DNA of 64,000 nt from Halalkalicoccus sp. CGA53 (GCF_036429475.1 NZ_CP144125.1:3179521-3243520); one strand, 5' to 3'; numbered from the stretch's first letter, positions 17,071-26,662 are shown. The notes: a model not told the origin generated them from the letters alone. Made by a program: numbers and translations.

Positions 17071-18252
17071 CTACCGACGCGTCGCGAACGCCGCCACGAG
17101 GAGATAGCCGTAGGCGAGTGCGCCCACGATGCCCACGGTCGCTCCGACCCGTTCGACGGGGGGACTGGAGAACGTCAGTCCGGCGGCCTGTATCGCGGCC
17201 GCGGCGGCGAGTAGGCCGATCGCGAGGAGCGCGGTCCGATCCGAACAGCCCGGCCAGCGGCCGACGTTCGGCGGGTAGAACTGCAGGGAGACCCCGACGA
17301 TGGTGAGCCCGAGGAACCCGAGCAGCGTGAGGCGCCGATGCGCCGCGAGGATCCCCGAATCGAGACCACCGACGGCGAGCCAGAGTCCGAGGAGGACCGC
17401 CGCGACGCCACCGACCGCTCCCAGGAGGACACCGTAGAACGCGACTCGCCGTCGATCCGATCGACGAAAGAGTACGAGGAAGCCGACGGCGTAACCGATT
17501 ACGGCCAGCGCCTCGATCGCCCCCGCCACGGCGAGCGCGGTCCCCGCTGGAAGGCTGGCGGCGAGCAGGAGGGGGCCGACCGCACCGGCCGCGAGGACGA
17601 CGACCACGAGCGAGCGTGGCGGTTCGGCGACGAGAAACCGCGGGAGCAACCGAAAGCCGAGCGCGAAGACGAGCAGCGTCGCGGTTCCCGCCCCGAGCAG
17701 GTGGGTCGCCCGCGGCGGGTAGCCGTCGAAGGCCGATGGGACGACGCCGTAGAGCGCGAGCGTCTCGTAGCTCCCGAACAGGAGGTACGCGAGCGCGATC
17801 GGGACGAACGCGTTCACTACCCGGTCGACGGACGCCCGGTGGACGTTCACCCCGCCGGTCCCCGTCTCCGCCCCCGTCGGATTGTCCCGGATCGTCCAGA
17901 CGAGGACCCCGACGAAGAGCGAGACGCCCGCGATCCACGAGACGGCACCGACGAGACCGACCGTATCGGGGACCCCAGCCATCGGTTCGAAAGCGAGACA
18001 CGCCACGCCGACCGCCGTGAGCGGGAGGCCGAGCGCCGCCGCCCGGGGCTCGGAGAGCGTGCGGTCGAAGTACGTCGGCACCAGCGAGTAGGCCTTCCCG
18101 AACACGACGTGCAACACGAAGCCGTAGAGGCCGAGGACGACCTCGGTCTGTCGAGGGACATCGACCAAGAGAGCGGCCTGCCAGAGGACCAGCCAGCAGA
18201 CCGCGACGAGCACGTACCGTCGGGCCCACGCCGAGATCACTGCGCGGGACAT
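17071..18252 (-). CDS. Polytopic membrane protein, NnrS-like
   Basis: This ~393-aa protein has about 12 hydrophobic segments. Conserved-looking His residues stand in helices (VLHVVFGKAYSLVPTYF, then RATHLLGAGTATLLVF, then AAHRRLTLLGFLGL and QFYPPNVG), a pattern reminiscent of NnrS or the heme-copper oxidase fold. NnrS relates to nitric-oxide stress in bacteria. The neighbouring truncated globin and reductase genes fit an NO or nitrite setting. ATG 18252 is selected; an earlier ATG at 18321 would add a basic, non-hydrophobic leader. It may bind heme or copper, which sequence alone cannot show. Confidence 0.6.
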   Translation of the reverse strand: MSRAVISAWARRYVLVAVCWLVLWQAALLVDVPRQTEVVLGLYGFVLHVVFGKAYSLVPTYFDRTLSEPRAAALGLPLTAVGVACLAFEPMAGVPDTVGLVGAVSWIAGVSLFVGVLVWTIRDNPTGAETGTGGVNVHRASVDRVVNAFVPIALAYLLFGSYETLALYGVVPSAFDGYPPRATHLLGAGTATLLVFALGFRLLPRFLVAEPPRSLVVVVLAAGAVGPLLLAASLPAGTALAVAGAIEALAVIGYAVGFLVLFRRSDRRRVAFYGVLLGAVGGVAAVLLGLWLAVGGLDSGILAAHRRLTLLGFLGLTIVGVSLQFYPPNVGRWPGCSDRTALLAIGLLAAAAAIQAAGLTFSSPPVERVGATVGIVGALAYGYLLVAAFATRR

Positions 18253-18352
18253 GGGGTACGCAACGGGACCCTGGACCGTACTCGTTTCCCCCCGCCGTCG
18301 GGGACGGGAGGACGCACTCACCGCCCGGACCTGCGCTCGGTTTTGACACGGG

Positions 18353-18718
18353 CTACACGGTCGTTACGATCTCGTCCTCGTACCCGTAGAACGCCTCCAG
18401 CACCTCGTTCCGGTCGGCGTCGTCGACGTCGAACTCCGAGAGCGTCCGATCGAGGTGGTTCGCGATCGCGTCGAACTCCCGGGTGCTGATGTCGAGGTGG
18501 GAGTGGACGGACTCCATGTCCCCGCCGGTGTACTCGACTGGCCCGCCGGCGACCGAACTGAGAAACTGTGTCTGATGGGCCCGCTGACGCTGCATATCGG
18601 TGGCCTCGAAGTAGTGTGCCAGTCGGTCGTCGGCGAGCACGCGCTCGTAGAACGAATCGACGACCGCGGCGATCGACTCACGTCCACCCAGTCGTTCGTA
18701 GAGGGTTGGATTCTCCAT
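18353..18718 (-). CDS. Truncated haemoglobin (group I type)
   Basis: A 121-aa globin of the 2-on-2 type: TLYERLGGRESIAAVVDSFY and VLADDRLAHYF at the front, a mid-protein FLSSVAGGP, and the proximal His region SVHSHLDIS. The length from MENPTLYERLGG (ATG 18718) is normal for trHbN. A longer reading from 18805 adds 29 unrelated residues. Such globins oxidise NO to nitrate or bind O2. It sits 100 bp upstream of the NnrS-like gene on the same strand, consistent with NO defence. Confidence 0.85.
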   Translation of the reverse strand: MENPTLYERLGGRESIAAVVDSFYERVLADDRLAHYFEATDMQRQRAHQTQFLSSVAGGPVEYTGGDMESVHSHLDISTREFDAIANHLDRTLSEFDVDDADRNEVLEAFYGYEDEIVTTV

Positions 18719-18917
18719 CCACTCTGACCGAACGAACTCCCCGGCCTTGAATGACCGCCCGAACACCTTCGGCGAGAGACGGTCGCTATCCGATCGTGGA
18801 ACCACGGACTATCGAGGGGATGGTGAGGGTACATCAGCCACACGGGAGTGGAACATGGACACCCGTAGTTCCGCTGGAACAGGAGGAAATGAACACGGGA
18901 GCCGGTGAACACGTACG

Positions 18918-19010
18918 ATGACCGCGTCGGGAGGATCTCCCGAAAATAGCGTCTTCGCCGACGCGGGCGCGCTCGATCCGTTCAGAGAGGCTGAGGAAAC
19001 AGTCGGCCAC
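18918..19010 (+). pseudogene. Orc1/Cdc6 N-terminal fragment
   Basis: The reading frame begins MTASGGSPENSVFADAGALD, then PFREAEETVGHDQKGRQ. The same start is seen in the intact Orc1/Cdc6 at 49404 (APENSVFADKSALDPFADPEDIVAREEQ). After about 35 residues the similarity stops and no ATPase domain follows. This is a remnant of a replication-initiator gene from a lost plasmid or provirus, left between the globin and CPBP genes. Confidence 0.65.
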
Positions 19011-19207
19011 GACCAGAAGGGGCGACAGTCGTCCCTTCGAAGGGCAGAGTACAGGCTTTTCGAGTCAGTTGTGATCGACAGGGAGTCCGTATTCATCACG
19101 AGTCTCGCGAGTAGGTGGAGAAAGACGCTCATCGACCACCGTTCGTCGAGACGAACTCTCCCAGACAGGCGGTATGCTCTTTCGGCCCGGGGATGGAACC
19201 GTATCGC

Positions 19208-20098
19208 ATGAACTCGGACGGGCAGCGACGACCCGAGGGGAGACTGGCGCTCCTCGCACGCACTGGTACCCCGTGGGGATTCCCCGTCATCTATCTCGGC
19301 TGGGCGTATCTGTTCTGGGCGCCGATAGTCGTATCGGGCGAGTCGGTCTGGTCGTTCCCGAACGTCGGGCTGTTCGTCGTCGGTGGGACGAGCCCGTTAC
19401 TGGCCGGCGTCCTCCTGAGTTGGCTCCTCTACGGGCGTCCGGGGCTGCGTGACCTGGGGAACCGACTGATCGATATCGGTCGGATCGGCCCGCGGTGGTG
19501 GCCGATACTCGTGCTGTTCTGGCCCGTGTTCAATCTGTGCATGGCCGGTGGCGCGCTGGTGTTCGGGATCACACCAGCGCCTCTGGAGGTCGTCTCGACC
19601 GACCGCCTGTTCGACCCGGTGGCAGTGGTCTCGATCCTCGTCTTCGCGTTCGTCTTTCCACTACCCGAAGAGATCGGTCTTCGCGGCTACTGGCTGGACC
19701 AGCTCCAGGAACGCTTCAGTGCGCTCACGGCGGGGCTTATAAACGGGACGACATGGGCGATCTGGCACGCTCCGTTCGTGTTCTTGCCCGGCTATTACGC
19801 GCACACGACGTTCCAGCCGGAGCTGTCGTGGTGGCTACCGATGCTCGTCCTCGCCACGCTCTTTCACGTGTGGGTGTACAACAACACGGATCGGAGCATC
19901 CTCGCGGTACTGGTGTTCCACGCGTTCGTGAACCTGACGGGCGAAGTCATGGGGTTCGCCGCCGAGATGTACCCGTTCGTCCTCACGGGCTACGTTCTCG
20001 TGACAGCAGTCCTCGTCGTGGGGTGGAGTCCCGAATCACTCCGCGGGTGGAAGAGGACTCGGCCGACGGTAACGCGCCCCGGAGGGAAGTCCCTGTAG
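19208..20098 (+). CDS. CPBP-family intramembrane glutamic protease
   Basis: A 296-aa membrane protein with about eight hydrophobic helices. The three CPBP/Abi motifs are visible: PLPEEIGLRGYWLDQLQ (catalytic EE and R), NGTTWAIWHAPFVFLPG (His) and LAVLVFHAFVNLTG (His). Homologues cleave membrane peptides or prenylated proteins and often belong to self-defence or bacteriocin immunity settings; the target here is unknown. The start is uncertain between ATG 19193 and 19208; the second is used because the remaining N-terminus is already basic and short. It lies alone, next to an Orc1 relic and an IS6 fragment. Confidence 0.85.
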   Translation: MNSDGQRRPEGRLALLARTGTPWGFPVIYLGWAYLFWAPIVVSGESVWSFPNVGLFVVGGTSPLLAGVLLSWLLYGRPGLRDLGNRLIDIGRIGPRWWPILVLFWPVFNLCMAGGALVFGITPAPLEVVSTDRLFDPVAVVSILVFAFVFPLPEEIGLRGYWLDQLQERFSALTAGLINGTTWAIWHAPFVFLPGYYAHTTFQPELSWWLPMLVLATLFHVWVYNNTDRSILAVLVFHAFVNLTGEVMGFAAEMYPFVLTGYVLVTAVLVVGWSPESLRGWKRTRPTVTRPGGKSL

Positions 20099-20240
20099 AA
20101 CTCCGTTCCAGTCGAATACGTGGACGGTCGAACGCTGATACTGTCGGCTGTACGTCGTTCACGGTCATCGAACCCCCCCGTGATGCGGAGGACCTCTACA
20201 GAGGTATAGCCGACGGTAACTTTCATCGGCGTTCTACCCG

Positions 20241-20436
20241 TCTCGCGTAGCGGTCTGTCCCGACGAGCGCGATCACCCCGGGGGGCGAACACCCTGACGG
20301 GTGTCTCCGTCCGCACGCGCTCCCACGATTCATCGAATTCCACCGCGTAGCACTCGCTGAGCAGGTCTGCGAGCTGCATGATCAAACCAACACTACGACC
20401 TGCTCGCTTCTCAAACCGCGCTAACTAGACGGTGCC
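20241..20436 (-). mobile_element. IS6-type element, 5' end fragment
   Basis: On the minus strand an IS end like GGCACCGTCTAGTTAG (20436-20421) is followed by the start of a transposase, MIMQLADLLSE (ATG 20379), TPVRVFAPR and a worn RPLRET. These match the element at 63438 (end GGCAGTGTCTAGTTGA, protein start MQLADLLKE). Homology fades near 20240 with frames broken. Only the left end and about 45 codons remain; there is no second end. The rest of the 20099-20594 gap holds only the promoter of the next gene. Confidence 0.75.
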
Positions 20437-20594
20437 AAGTGAACGTACCGGGTGTACATTCCGAGCAGTACCTGTCGGAGCCGTGCGTGGATCACCGGTC
20501 TCACGGGCTCTCGGACAACCGTTCTGAGAGACCACGTTCTCGGTGATCGAGAATCGGATAAGTATTTTATATGCGTTACGACCGTTTCGAAGGT

Positions 20595-21071
20595 ATGAAC
20601 ACGACCTCCGGCTCCCTGATGAAGAGCCTCCCTCGATCGGGACGAGCGTCCCTCCAGATCGGGCTCGCTGTACTCGGGACCCTCCTGATACTCGGGAGTC
20701 TCGTCTGGTTCGCACTCGTTTTCACGGCGATGTCACCGAGCGAGAGTGGGTTCGCCGAAGGGCTGGCGATCGTAGTGTTCGGTCTGTACGTGCTCGTGGG
20801 GTTCGTCGTATTGGCGGCAGGACTCTGGATCCCACAGCGTGACGACGACGGGATCCAGTTCTCGCCGCGACAGCGAAGGCTCCTCGCGTACGGAGCGGTC
20901 GCTCCGGTCGCGAGCGTCGTCGTTGTTCCGATCGGGGCGACGATCTCCCCACCGCTCACCGAGCCAGTGCTCTCGATACTCGTGGCCTGCCTCGTCGCGC
21001 TCGTCCTCAGTGGGCCACTCGCGACCCTCCTCGCCGTGGGTCTGAAGCTTCGTTCGCGGATACGCCGATGA
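20595..21071 (+). CDS. Four-helix membrane protein, unknown function
   Basis: A 158-aa hydrophobic protein with four predicted membrane helices (about 20-45, 60-80, 100-120 and 128-150) and a short basic end (KLRSRIRR). A good TATA box (AGTATTTTATATG, 20558-20570) lies about 25-30 nt before ATG 20595, so this start is chosen over 20571 and the mRNA would be leaderless. No family is recognised. The gene stands between an IS6 fragment and a cupin gene of the opposite strand. Confidence 0.6.
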   Translation: MNTTSGSLMKSLPRSGRASLQIGLAVLGTLLILGSLVWFALVFTAMSPSESGFAEGLAIVVFGLYVLVGFVVLAAGLWIPQRDDDGIQFSPRQRRLLAYGAVAPVASVVVVPIGATISPPLTEPVLSILVACLVALVLSGPLATLLAVGLKLRSRIRR

Positions 21072-21334
21072 CTGCGAGAACGATCGATGCTTTCCGGATG
21101 GCGTGTCTCTGACGTTCGCCACCGTGGACATAATAACAGTGGTGGTCAGAGTCGGTCCCGTCTTCGGGACCGGTGGGATGGAGCCGGATCAGTGAGGTGT
21201 GTCAGCCGTGCCAACCGTCGGATCTCGCAGACCCGTTCCTGGAGCGCGTGTCGAGTACTCGTACGAAATTCGTAGCACCAGCATCGGGGATGACCGGAAG
21301 GCGGACGGCCGGTCCGGTCGAAGGCCGGCCAGAG

Positions 21335-21709
21335 TCACTCCGCTACGGTCGTCGTCGTTCCAGTTCGTTCGACGATGAAAAACAGGTGACTGAACGATGA
21401 ATCCGCATCATCTCTGTTGCCGTGCCAGTGTTCTTCTCCCGGTGGGAACAGGATCAAATCGCCTTCGGTAACCGTTCGTTCTTCCTCTCGATTACCCACG
21501 ACGCCGGTCCCTTCCGTCACGTACAGGAGTTGTATCCCGTCGTGTGTGTGGAACTTCGTTCGTTCCCCCGGTCGAAAGGTTACTTCCGACGACCGAACGG
21601 TGGTGTCATCGAATTCGCTCGCGAGCCCTTCCCGGAGGAGTGCTGCCGATTCCTGGACTTCGCCGTCCATCTCTTGCGGTTCGGTCGATGGTATGCTAGT
21701 TACTTCCAT
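21335..21709 (-). CDS. Cupin-fold protein
   Basis: A 124-aa single-domain cupin. Motif 1 is visible as GERTKFHTHDGIQLLYVTEGTG (metal-binding His pair and the Glu later on) and motif 2 as GDLILFPPGEEHWHGNRDD (final His). A metal-dependent small dioxygenase, isomerase or sensor role is possible. It is probably cytoplasmic. It lies alone; both neighbours are membrane proteins with their own promoters. Confidence 0.8.
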   Translation of the reverse strand: MEVTSIPSTEPQEMDGEVQESAALLREGLASEFDDTTVRSSEVTFRPGERTKFHTHDGIQLLYVTEGTGVVGNREEERTVTEGDLILFPPGEEHWHGNRDDADSSFSHLFFIVERTGTTTTVAE

Positions 21710-22110
21710 GCCCGTACCTCTTTTTCGACAGTCGGGTTAAAACGTTCTGGATGTCGGAATCGGAGGGGGACCGCCAGGATTCGGCGACGGGAATACGACC
21801 TCTAGGCTCCAACACGAACGCCGACGTAGCTGCCGAGTGGGAAGGTGTCCCGTTGGAGGTGCCAGTTCGCGGGTGTGTTCTCTGGGTTTTGCAGAGCCGT
21901 CATCGATCTCTCGTGACCCGGTCGAAACACCTGTGATGAGTTGTCCGAAGCGGGCAGGTCCGACGTAATAGCCTCCCTGTCGGTTCACTGGCCTGTTCTA
22001 GCCCGATTTCAGGGAACCACGGGACCGACGGAGGGGAGGCCAATACGTCCAGCACGTTCTCGAAGTGCCAGGTTCGGAACCCCGCGACACCGAGCATCGG
22101 ACCGCCTCGG
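21710..22110. other. 401-bp gap with no recognised gene
   Basis: Short open frames occur on the minus strand (MLGVAGFRTWHFENVL and VNRQGGYYVGPARFGQ, in different frames) without a known family. They may be remnants of one lost gene. No repeats or IS ends were seen. Confidence 0.3.
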
Positions 22111-23268
22111 TCAGTACTTCTTGAAGAGGCGATTCAGCGTGACCAGGACGAACGAAACGGCGAAAAGGACGACGAGCACGACGAACGTCCGGTGCCATCC
22201 AACGAGGTCCGCGAGCGCACCGACGCCGATCGATCCGGTCGATCCTCCGACCACGTAGACCGTCCGAAAGACGCCGAACCCGGCGTTCCGTTCCCCTTCG
22301 GACAGGCTATCGAGTATCTTCGGCTCCTGCGCCGCGAAGAAGCTGTTTCCGATCCCGAAGAGGAGGACGGCGGCGCCGATGACGAGGTAGTCGGGACCGG
22401 CGAGAAACAGGACGAGACCGACGGTACCCGACAGCAAACACCCGCTCACCACGGAATCACGATCGAAGCGATCCGAGATTGCACCCACCCCGATCTGCGC
22501 TCCACCCCTGACGACGAAATACGCCGAGAATACCGCACCAGCCAACGTGGGCGAGTAGCCGTGAAACTCGACGAGAAACGTCGGGAGGAACGAGATGAGT
22601 CCGTTGATGACGAACATCGCGATGACCGCGACGAGCGCGGAGAACACGATCACCGGCCGCCAGAGAAACGATACGAACAGCCCGACGCCCGCTCGCTCCT
22701 CCGAACGACGCGGCGGGGTCGGATTCACCCTCCAGAGGAACAGTACGAATATCGGTACGGCGACGAGAACGACGAGCGCGACCGCGGGCCGCCAGCCGTA
22801 GCGAACGCCGATCCAGGCAGAGGCGATCGGCGCGATCAGTCCGGCGGCCGGAGCGCCCAGCGAGTGGAGCCCGATCGCGGTGCCGATGTCGTCGTAGGTG
22901 CGTGAGAGCAACGTCGATGCAACGGTGTAGTGTAATCCGGCGACCCCACCGATACCGACGAGACCCAGAAAGAGGACGGGAAAGAGCGGTGCGATACCGG
23001 CGATAAAACTCAGTACCGCCGTACCGCCGACTGAGACGAGGATGATACGCTTCTCTCCGAACCGATCCGCGAGGACACCGCTCGGATACTGCGTCAGACC
23101 GTAGGCGATCCACATCCCCGACAGCGCGATCCCGATCTGCGTGTTCGAGATCGTGAAATCGTCCGTAATGAACGGGACCACCGGGCTGATCGCGACTCTC
23201 GCGAAGTAGGTCACGAAGAACGCGAACGTACACAAAACGAGTACGGTGTCACGATACTGCCATCGCAT
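22111..23268 (-). CDS. MFS transporter
   Basis: A 385-aa protein of the major facilitator superfamily with about 12 helices. The loop 2-3 signature is present as GVLADRFGEKRIILVS, and the mirrored loop 8-9 as IGVGAISDRFDRDSVVSG. The start FAFFVTYFARVAISPVVPFI is typical of sugar-phosphate/nitrate-type and drug-type MFS members. The substrate is unknown. It is a single gene; the 325 bp upstream (23269-23593) show nothing coding. Confidence 0.85.
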   Translation of the reverse strand: MRWQYRDTVLVLCTFAFFVTYFARVAISPVVPFITDDFTISNTQIGIALSGMWIAYGLTQYPSGVLADRFGEKRIILVSVGGTAVLSFIAGIAPLFPVLFLGLVGIGGVAGLHYTVASTLLSRTYDDIGTAIGLHSLGAPAAGLIAPIASAWIGVRYGWRPAVALVVLVAVPIFVLFLWRVNPTPPRRSEERAGVGLFVSFLWRPVIVFSALVAVIAMFVINGLISFLPTFLVEFHGYSPTLAGAVFSAYFVVRGGAQIGVGAISDRFDRDSVVSGCLLSGTVGLVLFLAGPDYLVIGAAVLLFGIGNSFFAAQEPKILDSLSEGERNAGFGVFRTVYVVGGSTGSIGVGALADLVGWHRTFVVLVVLFAVSFVLVTLNRLFKKY

Positions 23269-23593
23269 CTATAACTACCTGCGGTTGCCATTCGCACTGC
23301 CCCACTTGACTCTACTGGAGTCGGAGATAGACGAAGCAGCCGGTCCGCGGATCGTAGCGCTCTCGAACGGATGGTTCAACTCGGGTTCTCTGAAATAAAC
23401 GAAGGCGCCGTGTTGAATACCTCCTCTCGTTTTTCACGACGTCGCTGTCGAGCATCCGAGACCTGCTCGAACAGCTCCGAGATACAGGGCGCGTATCTCG
23501 TACGTTCCGTCCCACGAGAGCGTCATGACGATACCACACGGCCCTAGAAGTGAAGATCTCTCGCGGGAATTCGGGTAGCGCTTCTCGGGTGAG

Positions 23594-24742
23594 TCAACTC
23601 CGTGTAGATTCTCGGACGCCATCCAGAAACTCACAGAGAAGCTCGGTGACGCGTTCTGGTGCTTCCTGTTGCACCCAGTGACCAGCGCCTTCGACGAGGG
23701 TACAGCGACGCATGTCGGTACAGACCGAATCCTGCATTCGTTCGACGGTACCAGGTTTTTGGTAGACTCCCCAGTCGCGTCGACCCGCTATAAACGCCGA
23801 CGGCACGTCGAGGGTCCGGTCACCGAACACCTGGAGGTCGCGTTGATACCGCAGATCGGTTCTGCATCGATACCATTGAAGTCCGCCCTGAAAGCCCGTC
23901 CGTCCGTATTCGGAGCTATATACGCGGAGCTCTTCGTCGGTAAGCCATCGACACGAGCGAATCTGTTTCTCGGAGGGCATATACGGGGCCACCGTTTCAG
24001 CCATCCCCCTGTGGCGATCCATGACGTAGTACGTCGGCAGGTTCGCGAGCTGGTCGGCAGTCCAGCTCTGTAACGGCCGTGGGTCATTTCCTTCCCAGTC
24101 GGCACTTTTGTAGTGAAAGTACGCTCGTAGGAAATCGTGAACGCCCTGCGGACAGTTCGACATGTCGTGATTGGCCGTTCGCGTCGAGTAATACCACTGA
24201 TAGTGCTTGCGAGGCCGTGGGAGCCGTCCGAGTTCCTCGTTCATCTCTTCGATGTCTGTTTCGACCCCGGACGATAGCTCGGGCGGCCCGCCGAACGGCG
24301 CACTCATGAGTACTGTCGTCCGAAACACGTCGGGCCGGAGCAGCGAACACCAAGCGGCGACGTGAGCCCCCGAATCGTGTCCGATCACCCCGGCGACGGA
24401 CTCTCGCCCCAGGGCGTCGACGAGGCCGAGGACGTCTCGGACACGATTCACCATCCGGAAAGAGGCGAGGTCCCCGTCATAGGACCCATCCCACCCGGTC
24501 GTGCGGCCGAATCCCCGTTGATCCGGGGCGACGACGTGGTAGCCGGCTTCGGCCAACGGTACGATGATCTTCCGCCAGCTATACCCCAGTTCTGGGAACC
24601 CGTGTAAGAGCACCACGCATGGTCCGTCCGGATCGATCCCCGCTTCCAGGATGTGCATCCGCAACCCGTTCACACCGGGCACGAATCGCGCTCTGATCTT
24701 CGCTGACAGCGTATCTGTCTCGTATCCTGCGTCACACTCCAT
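23594..24742 (-). CDS. Alpha/beta-hydrolase, epoxide hydrolase type
   Basis: A 382-aa hydrolase. The oxyanion hole is VLLHGFPELGYSW (55-67). The nucleophile elbow is GHDSG, with an Asp nucleophile as in epoxide hydrolases and haloalkane dehalogenases. The acid residue is probably the Asp of AGRRDWGVYQ, and the catalytic His lies in GAGHWVQQEAPERV. Epoxide hydrolases open epoxides by a covalent Asp ester and add water. There is no signal peptide. It stands alone, with its promoter in the 504-bp upstream gap. Confidence 0.85.
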   Translation of the reverse strand: MECDAGYETDTLSAKIRARFVPGVNGLRMHILEAGIDPDGPCVVLLHGFPELGYSWRKIIVPLAEAGYHVVAPDQRGFGRTTGWDGSYDGDLASFRMVNRVRDVLGLVDALGRESVAGVIGHDSGAHVAAWCSLLRPDVFRTTVLMSAPFGGPPELSSGVETDIEEMNEELGRLPRPRKHYQWYYSTRTANHDMSNCPQGVHDFLRAYFHYKSADWEGNDPRPLQSWTADQLANLPTYYVMDRHRGMAETVAPYMPSEKQIRSCRWLTDEELRVYSSEYGRTGFQGGLQWYRCRTDLRYQRDLQVFGDRTLDVPSAFIAGRRDWGVYQKPGTVERMQDSVCTDMRRCTLVEGAGHWVQQEAPERVTELLCEFLDGVRESTRS

Positions 24743-25246
24743 GACACACCCTACCGGAATTTATACGATAAGCCTTCGGCCGTTTGCCCCCTCACTCTCG
24801 TCGAAGCCGAATACGAACTCGAATCCTCATCCGAGGCCGACGACGCCGGAACGTGAGTGTTGCATAGACCCACTGCGTCGGTCACAGTGATAGTGACGGG
24901 TCGGGATTCTGTAACCTGGGAACGTATGAGGACCTCCGCTACTCTCTGTGCGGTCACTCCCGATGAGCGGTCGTACGTTCGCCCCCGACGGGGACGCCCG
25001 GGAGCTTCGGTCTCCAGCGAGTGACGATGTTCGCTCGCCCCACCATCGCGCTATGAGAACCGTTCTGCACCACCGCCACCACAGGGCTGTACGGAGCGGA
25101 GAGTGCCGTTGATACAGATGTCGTGTCGTGCTAGTGCTTATCGTCCCAGGGAGCAAGCTGTAAGAGACAGATTATCCTGTATGTGAAATCGATGAACCGA
25201 TCGAACGAACGCTTCGAGGAAGCTCGAGAGGCAGGAGAAGGTGCTA
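24743..25246. other. 504-bp gap without a confident gene
   Basis: Nothing beyond short, unsupported frames was seen on either strand. It contains the promoters of the divergent epoxide-hydrolase and eCIS-core genes. A T/A-rich stretch near 25165-25180 (AGATTATCCTG) could be a TATA box of the plus-strand gene. Confidence 0.3.
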
Positions 25247-26563
25247 ATGATCCGCCAAAGAACGCAGAAGGGGAGATCCGTCCGGCAGGAGAAACGAGAA
25301 GGAGATACGCGGTCGGGGGATCGGGATCCGGAGAGTACGACCGGTGCGCTTCAGCGGACGCTCGGAAACCAGGCCGTTCAGGACCTCCTGAGAACCGGGG
25401 CGCTGCAGGGAGCGAAGGCCATCAGTCGGCCCGGCGATGCACGCGAGCGGGAGGCCGAGCGGGTGGCGGAGACCGTGATGCGCACCTCTAACCCGCTTGA
25501 TTCGTCCGCATACGGAGTTCAGCCGTCGAGTGCCACGTCGCGGTCCGTGGACCGTACCACTCTGTCGGAGCACCGGATCGACGGGACAGCTACCGCTCGG
25601 GCCTCGGCCTCGGGTGGTCATCGGATCCCCGGATCCGAGCGTGCCTTCTTCGAGTCGCGGTTCGACGCCGACCTCGATGGGGTGCGGGTCCACGATGGCA
25701 CGGAGGCCGCGTGCCTAGCCGGGGGGTTGAATGCGCAAGCGTTCACCCACGGACGGGAGATCTACTTCGGTGAGGGACGGTATCAGCCAGGGACGAGAGG
25801 CGGCCGGAGACTTCTCGCACACGAGTTGACGCACGTCCTCCAGAACGGGGAAACGGGCTCGATGAACTCTCCCCCGACCATCTATCGCCAACGCGAGTCC
25901 TCGGACTCGTCTTCGACAGAGGAGACGGGCGAGGACCTGGAGGCGCGGCTCGACCGGATCGAGCAGCAGTACCGAGAGATGATCCGGAAGGCCCGTGAGG
26001 ACGGGTACGACGTAGCCGCGGACAACCTACAGCGGTTCCTCGAGGGTACGGGCGGCACCAAACAGCTCAACGTAGGCTGGCTGCGTGGTTTCAACGCGGT
26101 CACCAGAGCAGAGCGGACGAACCAGAGCCGGTTCGAGAAGTCGTTGGCCGATATCGCCGACGGGATGAGCGATGGCCAAACGCGCACGTTCGATGACTAC
26201 TGGGATCGGCAGTTCACGGCCTCGACGTTCACGGAGCTCTACTACGCGTCCGGTACGAGTACGATCACGTCGACCGGGACGTTCACGCTGACCCGGAGCG
26301 GCGATACGACGACGATCACGGGCACAGTCGAACACCGCTGGTGGGACCCCTATGACTGGCACGCCGGACTCGTCGCGTTCGTCCCCGGATTCGGCACGAT
26401 CTCCGATGACGACGCGCTGCTCCTACAGCAACACCGTGGCGCGGGACCCTTCGACATGGAGGCGACGTGGACCCAGACCGTCTCGGGAACGATCACTCAC
26501 CGCGCCTGGTGGTTCGACAGTACTGACTACACGTGGCGTGGCCCCTTTCCCGAGAGCAACTGA
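25247..26563 (+). CDS. eCIS-core (DUF4157) domain protein, putative effector
   Basis: A 438-aa protein. Residues about 30-210 follow the DUF4157 pattern: GALQRTLGNQAVQDLL, then EREAERVAETVM, FFESRFDADLDGVRVHDG, LNAQAFTHGREIYFGEG and RRLLAHELTHVLQ (a zincin-like HExxH variant). DUF4157 marks proteins loaded into extracellular contractile injection systems (eCIS). The C-terminal ~230 residues (coiled stretch, then Thr-rich beta and HRWWDPYDWHAGLVAFVPG) are a possible toxin part without a known family. No signal peptide. No eCIS sheath or tube genes lie in the window. ATG 25247 is used; GTG 25241 is also possible. The stop codon abuts the MITE. Confidence 0.75.
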   Translation: MIRQRTQKGRSVRQEKREGDTRSGDRDPESTTGALQRTLGNQAVQDLLRTGALQGAKAISRPGDAREREAERVAETVMRTSNPLDSSAYGVQPSSATSRSVDRTTLSEHRIDGTATARASASGGHRIPGSERAFFESRFDADLDGVRVHDGTEAACLAGGLNAQAFTHGREIYFGEGRYQPGTRGGRRLLAHELTHVLQNGETGSMNSPPTIYRQRESSDSSSTEETGEDLEARLDRIEQQYREMIRKAREDGYDVAADNLQRFLEGTGGTKQLNVGWLRGFNAVTRAERTNQSRFEKSLADIADGMSDGQTRTFDDYWDRQFTASTFTELYYASGTSTITSTGTFTLTRSGDTTTITGTVEHRWWDPYDWHAGLVAFVPGFGTISDDDALLLQQHRGAGPFDMEATWTQTVSGTITHRAWWFDSTDYTWRGPFPESN

Positions 26564-26662
26564 TAGGGATCATCGTAGGAGTTCGTAGTTCCTCGATCAC
26601 GGTTCGAACGACACCAGTGATATCTGTGCCTGAGGGATCCGGGTGGCTACGATGATCCCTAT
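26563..26662. mobile_element. 100-bp MITE, copy 2
   Basis: Same ends as the element at 11793-11892: ATAGGGATCATCGTAG (26563-26578) and its complement (26647-26662), total length 100 bp. It begins at the last base of the eCIS-core stop codon (TGA 26561-26563) and ends at the start of a transposase relic. The host gene's natural 3' end may therefore have been altered by the insertion. Confidence 0.85.
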
